Shown piece by piece: positions 1 through 5,121 of a DNA stretch of 5,121 nucleotides (within the stretch, counting starts at the first letter, position 1; every line of letters starts with the position of its first letter). Made by a program: the position numbers and the translations under genes. The stretch comes from Alphaproteobacteria bacterium (GTDB taxonomy: Bacteria; Pseudomonadota; Alphaproteobacteria; Micropepsales; Micropepsaceae), in NCBI GenBank assembly GCA_015654715.1, contig JAATGK010000506.1, positions 1 through 5,121 of the forward strand, given 5' to 3'. The notes beneath the pieces were generated by a model. It saw nothing but the letters and a program-made list of their open reading frames with translations. It did not search any database and was not told the DNA's origin.

Positions 1-308
1 ATCTTCTGCTGCTCAAAGAATTTCACAAAGAAGATGTACCAGGTACCGATCGACATGACCGCGAGGACCGCGAGCACGGACATCGAAACCGGGTTCTTCT
101 TGCGGATGATGTCCGCAAGACCATAGGGATTTTCTTCACCAGCCTTGGCAGCGGCGGCCTTGACGACCTGCTGACCACCGGTGGAGGCGGTTGATGTGGC
201 GGCCGGAGCCGTCGGGGCCGGGGCGGTCGCCTGCGCCTGCGCGGGGCCGACGCTGAGACCGGTGAGAAGGACGAAAGCGGCTGCGATCGTCAGTTTCTTC
301 GAGATCAT
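1..308 (-). CDS. exbB: ExbB, biopolymer transport / TonB-complex proton channel subunit (N-terminal 102 residues only; gene runs off the left edge)
   Basis: ExbB forms, with ExbD, the inner-membrane proton channel that energises TonB. The gene begins at the ATG whose first base is 308 and stays open to base 1, giving 102 codons. Residues 1-27 look like a signal peptide: MISKK, a hydrophobic core AAAFVLLTGLSV, then PAQAQA as a likely cleavage site. An Ala/Pro/Thr-rich periplasmic stretch follows (about 28-58). Then come ENPYGL (59-64) and a membrane segment at about 75-97 (SMSVLAVLAVMSIGTWYIFF), the usual first helix of the MotA/TolQ/ExbB family. A cleavable leader plus an Ala/Pro-rich extension is known in many alphaproteobacterial ExbBs and is absent from the E. 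coli form. GGAG at 319-322 lies 10 bases upstream of the start and supports it. The gene lies 60 bases downstream of tonB on the same strand, so the two are probably co-transcribed. TolQ is the main alternative; the adjacent tonB favours ExbB. Confidence 0.88.
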   Translation of the reverse strand, partial: MISKKLTIAAAFVLLTGLSVGPAQAQATAPAPTAPAATSTASTGGQQVVKAAAAKAGEENPYGLADIIRKKNPVSMSVLAVLAVMSIGTWYIFFVKFFEQQK

Positions 309-368
309 TGCTGTACTACTCCGTAGCTTGTCGAATTAAACGCTGTTGCTTGTTCTTTACTTGTTGTC

Positions 369-983
369 TCAGTGCAGAACCCACTTCACTTCCGCTTTCC
401 ACGGAACAGCGACGGGCTGGTTGTCCTTGATCGCCCCCTTGTAGTGCCAGCTTCCGGCACAGTTCACGGCGGCGTTGTCCAGACGTTCGGACCCGCTCGA
501 ATTCACCACGTGAACATTCTCGACGCGGCCTTCGGGCGTGATGGTGAAACCAATAGTGGTTGTTCCTTGCTCGCCCAGGCGCACCGAAATGGCCGGATAG
601 TCCTGCAAGCAAATATGCGGCTTGCCGATCGACACCGGCGACGAAATCGGCGGCGGCGTGGACTGCTTGCTCTGGGTGGTGATGGTGTTCACCGGCGGCG
701 GCGTATCGGTCTGGATGACGATGTCCGGCGGCGGCACGAAGGGCGGCGGCGGCGCCTTCAATTCTGGCGGCGGCGGCGGCGGCTCTTTCTTCTCAATCTT
801 TTCCTTGAGCACGTTGACCTGGATGACATCGTTGACTTTCTCAACGAGGGCATTCGCCAAGCCTGCAGACAGTGCCCAACCGGATATCAGAACGAGTCCA
901 CCCGCCGCTATCAGCGCCGGCAGGCGCTTGGGCGACAGGAGAGATTCGTGCGTGTTCCTGATTGCGTGTAGTGGCTGTTCCAT
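369..983 (-). CDS. tonB: TonB, energy-transducing periplasmic protein
   Basis: TonB couples the ExbBD proton-driven motor to outer-membrane TonB-dependent receptors. The 204-residue product shows the family layout: a short cytoplasmic N-terminus (1-20), one membrane anchor (about 21-47, LPALIAAGGLVLISGWALSAG), a short acidic/basic stretch with EKIEKKE (61-67), and a proline-rich spanner (68-97, including PPPPPP, PPPPF and TPPP). The C-terminal domain lies at about 123-204. It carries YPAISVRLGEQGTTTIGF (129-146), the EGRVENVHVVNSSGSERLDNAA block (151-172) and a closing WKAEVKWVLH. Cys125 and Cys175 flank that domain and could form a periplasmic disulfide; this is inferred. No other in-frame Met is present, so the ATG at 983 is the natural start, although its ribosome site is weak (AAGG about 15 bases upstream). 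The protein is shorter than E. coli TonB (239 residues). It is first in a leftward unit with exbB. No clear Fur or Irr box was recognised upstream. Confidence 0.93.
   Translation of the reverse strand: MEQPLHAIRNTHESLLSPKRLPALIAAGGLVLISGWALSAGLANALVEKVNDVIQVNVLKEKIEKKEPPPPPPELKAPPPPFVPPPDIVIQTDTPPPVNTITTQSKQSTPPPISSPVSIGKPHICLQDYPAISVRLGEQGTTTIGFTITPEGRVENVHVVNSSGSERLDNAAVNCAGSWHYKGAIKDNQPVAVPWKAEVKWVLH
766..783. repeat. Perfect GGC trinucleotide tract (6 copies) inside tonB
   Basis: Six uninterrupted GGC triplets read on the plus strand. On the tonB strand they encode the hexaproline run at residues 68-73 with CCG codons. Neighbouring proline clusters at about 725-755 use the same codon. 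Because the unit is three bases, replication slippage would change the length of the proline spanner without breaking the frame. Confidence 0.8.
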
Positions 984-1463
984 GGGTGTTTACCGGTACC
1001 TTGTATTGATTTGACCCGGCGCTAACGCGCCAGGCCTCGCTGCTGTAGCAGACCAAGCTCACGCGTCCCCCACCGGGCGCTCACCCCGAGCACGTCGTCG
1101 GTAACGCAATCGTAAACATCGTTCGTCAGCCGGTCCAGGGGGTCCATTGACAAATGCCAATTTTGCGAAGTTTGGTTAACATTGCCTTGGCCTTCCAAGA
1201 CGTTCCTCGGCAACGCAAGCTCTCATTACAACGGGGCATAAAACGCAAGAGAAAATGTCCAATTCGGGGCAACTCGCTTGTGGCGGACGGCCGCACAGGG
1301 TGGTCTTTCTGCTATGCGGCAGATGAAAAGTGCGTTGCAATCCCTTGCTTTGCGCGTGCGGCCAAAGGTTTCACCCGTGTTTTCTACCGCGGTGCAATAT
1401 ATAGAAAATCTTTGCCGCATGCCTAAGTGACGGTCTGCAATTACCCGGGAAACAGAGGAATAA
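984..1463. promoter_or_regulatory. Divergent intergenic region between tonB (leftward) and gloA (rightward)
   Basis: These 480 bases separate two divergent units and must hold both promoters unless transcription enters from elsewhere. Most of it is less GC-rich than the flanking genes, notably about 1145-1260 and 1375-1415. On the plus strand a TTGACA at 1147-1152 resembles a -35 box, but no good -10 lies at the right distance. An AT-rich TATATA at 1398-1403 resembles a -10 box, but lacks a matching -35. I could not pick out a convincing Fur, Irr or CtrA site. Two small dyads lie in the probable tonB leader (1018-1031 and 1040-1051). Open frames exist on both strands (63 and 90 codons), but neither looks like a protein I recognise. 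The gloA ribosome site AGAGGAA (1454-1460) closes the region. Confidence 0.5.
1018..1031. other. Small perfect inverted repeat in the tonB leader
   Basis: GGCGC-TAAC-GCGCC is a five-base-pair stem with a four-base loop, 35 bases upstream of the tonB start codon. A second dyad, CTGCT-GT-AGCAG, follows at 1040-1051. They could be operator half-sites or weak leader hairpins. Both are short enough to occur by chance in GC-rich DNA, so no function is assigned. Confidence 0.3.
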
Positions 1464-1904
1464 ATGCGTTACCTCCACACCATGGTCCGGGTCGCCGATC
1501 TTGATTCGGCGCTGGACTTCTACTGCATCAAGCTCGGTCTTGGCGAGGCCTTCCGCGTCGAAAGCAGCCAAGGGCGGTTCACCCTCGTCTATCTGACGGC
1601 CCCCGGCGACCAGGGGCGCGCCGCGTCCGAAAAAGCGCCAATGCTTGAGCTTACATATAATTGGGACCCCGAAGTCTACAGCGGCGGCCGCAATTTCGGG
1701 CACATCGCCTTCGAAGTCGAAAACATCTACGAAACCTGCGCCAAACTACAGGCCGCAGGTGTCGTGATCAACCGTCCGCCGCGCGACGGGCGCATGGCCT
1801 TCATCCGCTCGCCCGACGGAATTTCGATCGAGTTGTTGCAACAAGGCCCAAATCTCGCACCAGCCGAACCATGGGCCTCGATGCCCAACACCGGCGCTTG
1901 GTGA
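1464..1904 (+). CDS. gloA: Glyoxalase I (lactoylglutathione lyase), VOC-fold metalloenzyme
   Basis: This enzyme isomerises the hemithioacetal of methylglyoxal and glutathione to S-lactoylglutathione, the first step of cytoplasmic methylglyoxal detoxification; glyoxalase II then completes it to lactate. The 146-residue product has two beta-alpha-beta-beta-beta (VOC) halves. All four metal ligands expected from E. coli GlxI can be placed: His5 ([10 protein letters not shown]), Glu62 (LELTYNW), His80 (FGHIAFEV) and Glu123 (SIELLQ). Its compact size, close to the 135-residue E. coli enzyme, fits the nickel/cobalt-activated class rather than the longer zinc class. The C-terminal tail ends in [12 protein letters not shown], a form I associate with alphaproteobacterial members. 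The start is fixed by AGAGGAA at 1454-1460 and by His5 lying where the family requires it. It is first in a two-gene unit with ltaE. A general VOC protein acting on another substrate is unlikely given the complete ligand set. Confidence 0.93.
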   Translation: MRYLHTMVRVADLDSALDFYCIKLGLGEAFRVESSQGRFTLVYLTAPGDQGRAASEKAPMLELTYNWDPEVYSGGRNFGHIAFEVENIYETCAKLQAAGVVINRPPRDGRMAFIRSPDGISIELLQQGPNLAPAEPWASMPNTGAW

Positions 1905-1931
1905 GCATACAGGGAGTGTTTCGAGAAAATC

Positions 1932-2963
1932 ATGAACTTTTCGTCTGATAACGCTTACGGCGTCTGGCCGGAGATGCTTGCTGCCCTCGAACGGGCCGCA
2001 TCGGGACCAGCGCCGTCCTATGGCGCCGACGCCCTTACGGCCCGTGTCGAGGCTGAGTTCGGCCGCGTCTTTGCGCGGCCGGTCAAGGCTTTTCCGGTGA
2101 TCAGCGGCACCGCCGCCAACGCGCTTAGCATCGCCACCTTGTGCCCGTCGCATGGAGCGGTTTTTTGCCACGCCGAGGCGCACATTGCGGTCGACGAATG
2201 TGGCGCGCCCGAATTCTTCACCCACGGCGCGAAACTGGTGGGCGTCGAAGGCGAACATGGCATGCTGGTGCCCGCCGAACTTGAGGCGGCGTTGTCGCAT
2301 TTCCAAAAGGGATTCGTCCATCACGCCCAGCCGGCGGTGCTGTCGCTGACCCAATCGACCGAGCTCGGCACCATTTACACACCCGCAGAGGTTGCCGCGC
2401 TAGCGACCGTCGCCCACGCTCACGGCATGAAGGTCCATATGGATGGAGCGCGATTTGGCAATGCGCTGGCGTCGCTGGGCGTCTCGGCCGCTGCGGCAAC
2501 TTGGGCTGCGGGTGTCGATGTGCTGAGCTTTGGTGCCACCAAGAACGGCGCCATGGGGGCCGAGGCGGTGATATTCTTCCACGCAGCCGACGTCCGCGAT
2601 TTCGAATACCGGCGTAAGAAAGCCGGCCACCTAGTCTCGAAAATGCGCTTCGTGTCGGCCCAGCTCGAGGCCTATCTCGAAGAGGACCGCTGGCTGGCGC
2701 GCGCGGCCCACGCCAACCGCCTCGCCCAGCGTCTCGCCGACGGCCTCAGCGGCATCGACGGCGTCGAGCTGGCTCACCCCGTCGACGCCAATGCCGTGTT
2801 CCCATGGCTCCCTGACGCCCTGGTGAAGCGCCTGCGCGAAGGTGGTGCCGAATTCTACGATTGGGGTCCGCCGGCCGGCGGGCGCACCTTGGTGCGGCTG
2901 GTGACGAGTTTTGCAACCCCGGAAGCGGACGTGGATGCGTTCGTGGCACTGGCCAAGGGGTGA
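1932..2963 (+). CDS. ltaE: Low-specificity L-threonine aldolase, PLP-dependent
   Basis: The enzyme cleaves L-threonine or L-allo-threonine to glycine and acetaldehyde, a minor glycine source and a threonine breakdown route. It is cytoplasmic and normally tetrameric. The 343-residue product matches the fold-type I aldolase/beta-eliminating lyase family (E. coli LtaE is 333). Visible landmarks are SSDN at 4-7, the phosphate-binding loop SGTAAN at 58-63, His84 in EAHIAVDECG (stacks on the cofactor in relatives), HMDGARF at 169-175 with Asp171 and Arg174, the Schiff-base lysine Lys204 in FGATKNGAMGAE, and Arg322 in LVRLVTSF, which should bind the substrate carboxylate. All key residues are present, so the enzyme is probably active. 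The ATG lies 27 bases after the gloA stop. GAGA at 1923-1926 is a modest ribosome site, and GGGAG at 1912-1916 is too distant to be ideal. Co-transcription with gloA is likely. Stereopreference cannot be read from sequence. Confidence 0.92.
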   Translation: MNFSSDNAYGVWPEMLAALERAASGPAPSYGADALTARVEAEFGRVFARPVKAFPVISGTAANALSIATLCPSHGAVFCHAEAHIAVDECGAPEFFTHGAKLVGVEGEHGMLVPAELEAALSHFQKGFVHHAQPAVLSLTQSTELGTIYTPAEVAALATVAHAHGMKVHMDGARFGNALASLGVSAAAATWAAGVDVLSFGATKNGAMGAEAVIFFHAADVRDFEYRRKKAGHLVSKMRFVSAQLEAYLEEDRWLARAAHANRLAQRLADGLSGIDGVELAHPVDANAVFPWLPDALVKRLREGGAEFYDWGPPAGGRTLVRLVTSFATPEADVDAFVALAKG

Positions 2964-2973
2964 GTACGAAGTA

Positions 2974-3029
2974 GCGAATCGCGAATAGCGAATAGCGAAT
3001 AGCGAATAGCGAATAGCGAATAGCGAATA
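2974..3029. repeat. Tandem GCGAATA heptamer array
   Basis: Seven perfect head-to-tail copies of GCGAATA occupy 2981-3029, preceded by one variant copy GCGAATC at 2974-2980. The array starts almost directly after the ltaE stop and is bounded on both sides by TACGAA (2965-2970 and 3028-3033), a one-base-shorter version of the unit. Read on the other strand, three heptamers make seven codons, giving an artefactual repeated peptide of the type FAIRYSL. The array is non-coding by position and composition. Confidence 0.93.
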
Positions 3030-3031
3030 CG

Positions 3032-3064
3032 AAAAGGGCCTGACCAGACGAACCGGTCAAGCCC
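3032..3064 (-). terminator. Rho-independent terminator for the autotransporter gene
   Basis: On the minus strand, GGGCTTGACC (3064-3055), a nine-base loop and GGTCAGGCCC (3045-3036) form a ten-pair stem with a single G-U wobble, followed by TTTT (3035-3032). The hairpin begins 16 bases past the autotransporter stop codon. In a plus-strand transcript the wobble becomes a C-A mismatch and no U-run follows, so the sequence favours termination of the leftward transcript. It may still act weakly on gloA-ltaE, especially with the outer heptamer stem. Confidence 0.75.
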
Positions 3065-3065
3065 C

Positions 3066-3079
3066 TATTCGCTATTCGC
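3066..3079. repeat. Two inverted copies of the heptamer (TATTCGC)
   Basis: TATTCGC occurs twice in tandem and is the exact reverse complement of GCGAATA. These copies abut the stop codon of the autotransporter gene and can pair perfectly with the last two copies of the array (3016-3029). This would form a 14-base-pair outer stem around the terminator hairpin. Confidence 0.92.
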
Positions 3080-3080
3080 T

Positions 3081-5121
3081 CTAAATCCGTCCCAGAACAT
3101 GGAGGGTGGCGACCTGCTGGAAGGCGTCGTTGGAGCCCTTCACAAGGTCGAAGTTCAGACCCACCGTCCAGGTGTCGGCGCTTGTCGCGATCGAGCCGCC
3201 GAGGACAAAATTGCCCTGCGCCGGATCGGGACCGGTCAACTCAAAGGTGTCGCCCGGAGCTGGGTTGGCCCCCGAAGTGTCGGCATAGGCGAACGCCGCC
3301 TTCAGCTTCACCGGATCGCTGACGAAGTCGTAGCGATAGCCGGCGCGCACTTCCGGCTGCAGATAGAAGTCCCACAGCTTGAGATCATACCGCGCGCTGA
3401 GGCCGAGGAAGGCGCGCAGCGACTTGGCGTAATACTGGCCCACCTTGAGGTCGAAGCCGTCGCCCACCGTGGTGGTGTTCGGGTTGTGCTCGGTATAGCC
3501 CTCTTCGCGCAGGTAGAGGCCGTCGACGTTCACCTGCGGCATGAAGGTCGCCGCACCATAGGTAAACATCGCACCGGTCACGACCGAGCCCGAGATCAGC
3601 GCACCGGCGTGCTTGTTGTCGGCCTCGCGGAGGTAATAGGTGGTCGAGGTCGGCTGCAGCAGCAGCGTCCGCTTGCCGTCGATGTGGCCGTAACCGGCAT
3701 CAAGCTTGGTGTCGAAGAACAGGCCCGTGCCGCGCCACGCCGAATACAGGCTCAAGAGATACCACTGCTCGTTCTGGTGGGCATCGCGTGCGAGTTCGTT
3801 GACGTCGCCGGCATAGAAGGTGAGCGCGCCGCCGTACCAGCCGTATTTCGGGCTGCCGCTGTCGATACCAACCGCCAGACCGAAGCCGTGATCCTTGAAG
3901 CCCGGATTGGTTTTGAAGGTGGTGTTGGTGTCGATCGCGCCGGTGCCCGGGTCCTTGATCATCTGGACAAATTCCTGGCCCCAGACGGTGAAATCGCCGC
4001 TGGCCTTGCCGTACATGCGCAGGGCGCGCTGACGGGCCGCCACCGGGCCGGTCGCCGAGTCGGTGATCGAGATGGCGATAGCGCGCGTGCCCCCGGTGAT
4101 CCCCGGGGCCATGTCGTTGTAGGCCTTGGCGGCTTCCTTGGCGTTGTGGATGCCGTTGATGAAGGCGGAGCCGAGATCGTCGTCGACCGCGAGCGCCAGA
4201 TTGGCCTGTTGGAACAGGGTGGTCGCGGCGCCCTTGTCGGTCGTCAACGGCGCCATCGCGACGCTGCCGGCAGTGAGACCGAGTTCGACCGGGGTCTTGG
4301 CGACGACGTTGATCACGAGGGCGTCTTGGGTGCTCAACAGGCTGGTCGGGCGGGTACAATTGCCGTTGCCGGTGTTGCACATCGTGGCCGTCTTGAGCAG
4401 GTAGGGACGGGTCGAGTTGCCGTTCACGTCGATCGAGTTGTTGAACTTGTCGATTACGCTCTGGCTGATCGTAATCTGACCGATATCGGAGGTCATCAGC
4501 ACGAACTGGTACGCCGCCCCAGCCGACTGCGCCGACTTCGGCAGGAAACTCGCATAGGTCACGCCAAGATTGGAGTCTTTGGCGAAGGTGACGGCCGTCG
4601 CCTGAATCATGCCGCTGGAGGTGAGCTGCCGATTGACGCCGAGATTGAGGGTGCCGTTGGCGGCAACCGTGACGATCGAAGCGTCCAGCGGGGTCGTGGA
4701 GTTGAGCAGATTCAACGTGCCGGCCGCATCAATATCGACCTGAACGCCGCTATAGGGCGCCGCGTTGTTGATGACTTTGCCGGTCAGGATCGCATTGGTA
4801 CCGATGTGCAGGCGATGCTGGTTCGTGATGTCGGGCGTGTAGCCGAAAGTCACGTCGCCAGTGACCTGCGAAACATGCGTGGCGTTGCCGACCAGATCGA
4901 GAACCTGGTTGTTGCCGCCGCCGAATAGGATGTCGCCGGTGATGATCGCCGACTTGGACGCGCTGGCGTAATTCTTGATCGTGGTGCCGTTGCTGTTGCC
5001 GGCGACCCTGATCGCGTAGGCAAGCTGGGAGTCGTTGTCGAGCGCCGAGGGCGTCGCGCCGGACGTGGAGGTATAGCCGGCCACCGCGGAGATCGTGCCG
5101 GAGTTGACGATCGACGCCAGC
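3081..5121 (-). CDS. Autotransporter outer-membrane beta-barrel protein (C-terminal 679 residues; N-terminus beyond the right edge)
   Basis: A type V secretion protein whose C-terminal barrel sits in the outer membrane and carries a passenger to the surface. The frame is open to base 5121; a GTG at 5084 is internal, since coding continues upstream as LASIVNSGTISAV. Numbering from the window edge, residues 1 to about 200 are Gly/Asn/Thr-rich beta-helix with ITGDILFGGGNNQVLDL and VTGDVTFG repeats typical of passengers. Residues about 200-370 are a linker region with Cys248 and Cys255 close together (CNTGNGNC) and an alpha-helical stretch (AAKAYNDMAPGITGG to AARQRALRMYG). The barrel is about 375-679 (3081-3998), opening with FTVWGQEF and showing alternating aromatic strands such as GWYGGALTFYAGDV, FFDTKLDAGYGHIDG and YLQPEVRAGYRYDF. 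It ends in VATLHVLGRI, without the usual terminal Phe/Trp. The passenger role is unknown; adhesin-like is possible but not shown. It is convergent with ltaE and has its own terminator. Confidence 0.9.
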   Translation of the reverse strand, partial: LASIVNSGTISAVAGYTSTSGATPSALDNDSQLAYAIRVAGNSNGTTIKNYASASKSAIITGDILFGGGNNQVLDLVGNATHVSQVTGDVTFGYTPDITNQHRLHIGTNAILTGKVINNAAPYSGVQVDIDAAGTLNLLNSTTPLDASIVTVAANGTLNLGVNRQLTSSGMIQATAVTFAKDSNLGVTYASFLPKSAQSAGAAYQFVLMTSDIGQITISQSVIDKFNNSIDVNGNSTRPYLLKTATMCNTGNGNCTRPTSLLSTQDALVINVVAKTPVELGLTAGSVAMAPLTTDKGAATTLFQQANLALAVDDDLGSAFINGIHNAKEAAKAYNDMAPGITGGTRAIAISITDSATGPVAARQRALRMYGKASGDFTVWGQEFVQMIKDPGTGAIDTNTTFKTNPGFKDHGFGLAVGIDSGSPKYGWYGGALTFYAGDVNELARDAHQNEQWYLLSLYSAWRGTGLFFDTKLDAGYGHIDGKRTLLLQPTSTTYYLREADNKHAGALISGSVVTGAMFTYGAATFMPQVNVDGLYLREEGYTEHNPNTTTVGDGFDLKVGQYYAKSLRAFLGLSARYDLKLWDFYLQPEVRAGYRYDFVSDPVKLKAAFAYADTSGANPAPGDTFELTGPDPAQGNFVLGGSIATSADTWTVGLNFDLVKGSNDAFQQVATLHVLGRI

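Noticed and set aside
372..1014. Two plus-strand frames (199 and 130 codons) opposite tonB, one Gly-rich and one Arg-rich
   Set aside because: They are the antisense reading of the proline-codon tracts in a well-supported tonB.
1022..1213. A 63-codon minus-strand frame in the tonB upstream region
   Set aside because: No recognisable motif and no clear ribosome site; it lies in the probable tonB leader and is short enough to arise by chance.
1389..1418. Possible operator dyad GCGGTGCAA / TTTGCCGC around the TATATA at 1398-1403
   Set aside because: The arms match only partly (four pairs, then a bulge and three pairs) and do not fit a known operator consensus.
1154..1426. A 90-codon plus-strand frame upstream of gloA
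   Set aside because: The composition is irregular with no known domain, and it runs through the lower-GC region likely to hold promoters.
2974..3029. A CRISPR-like array
   Set aside because: The units are seven bases with no spacers, so it is a simple tandem repeat.
2746..3060. A minus-strand open frame with a repeated FAIRYSL peptide
   Set aside because: The peptide is simply the heptamer array translated with a 21-base period, and the rest overlaps ltaE in antisense.
3099..4928. A 609-codon open frame on the plus strand opposite the autotransporter gene
   Set aside because: It is antisense to a clear autotransporter. Its product is rich in Arg, Gly, Val and Glu with no recognisable domain, as expected from a GC-rich shadow frame.

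Overview
The window looks like chromosomal DNA from a GC-rich Gram-negative bacterium, most likely an alphaproteobacterium. The evidence is the style of the proteins: an ExbB with a signal peptide and an Ala/Pro-rich periplasmic leader, a TonB with a paired-cysteine C-terminal domain, a GloA with the [10 protein letters not shown] and [10 protein letters not shown] blocks, and an autotransporter with TGD(I/V)xFG-type passenger repeats. I cannot place it below class level. No mobile element, CRISPR array, tRNA or rRNA is visible.

Layout. Positions 1-983 (minus strand) hold the start of an energy-transduction operon: tonB (369-983), then exbB (308 to beyond the left edge). An exbD would be expected further left. 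Positions 984-1463 are a 480-base divergent intergenic region with no convincing gene. It should carry the leader and promoter of tonB and the promoter of the rightward genes. Positions 1464-2963 (plus strand) hold a compact two-gene unit: gloA (nickel-type glyoxalase I) and, 27 bases later, ltaE (low-specificity L-threonine aldolase). Positions 2964-3080 are a 117-base convergent spacer made almost wholly of GCGAATA heptamer repeats, a hairpin terminator and inverted copies of the same heptamer. Positions 3081-5121 (minus strand) hold the C-terminal 679 residues of an autotransporter: a beta-helical passenger end, a linker and a complete outer-membrane barrel. Its N-terminus lies beyond the right edge.

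How the parts work together. TonB and ExbB belong to the inner-membrane motor that energises outer-membrane receptors for iron chelates, vitamin B12 or other nutrients. GloA and LtaE are cytoplasmic. They can be linked loosely through threonine and glycine metabolism, because threonine breakdown via aminoacetone is one source of methylglyoxal. The autotransporter is a surface protein in its own transcription unit, and no functional tie to the other genes is evident. The window is mostly ordinary housekeeping and envelope DNA. The most unusual element is the repeat-hairpin-inverted-repeat spacer at 2964-3080.
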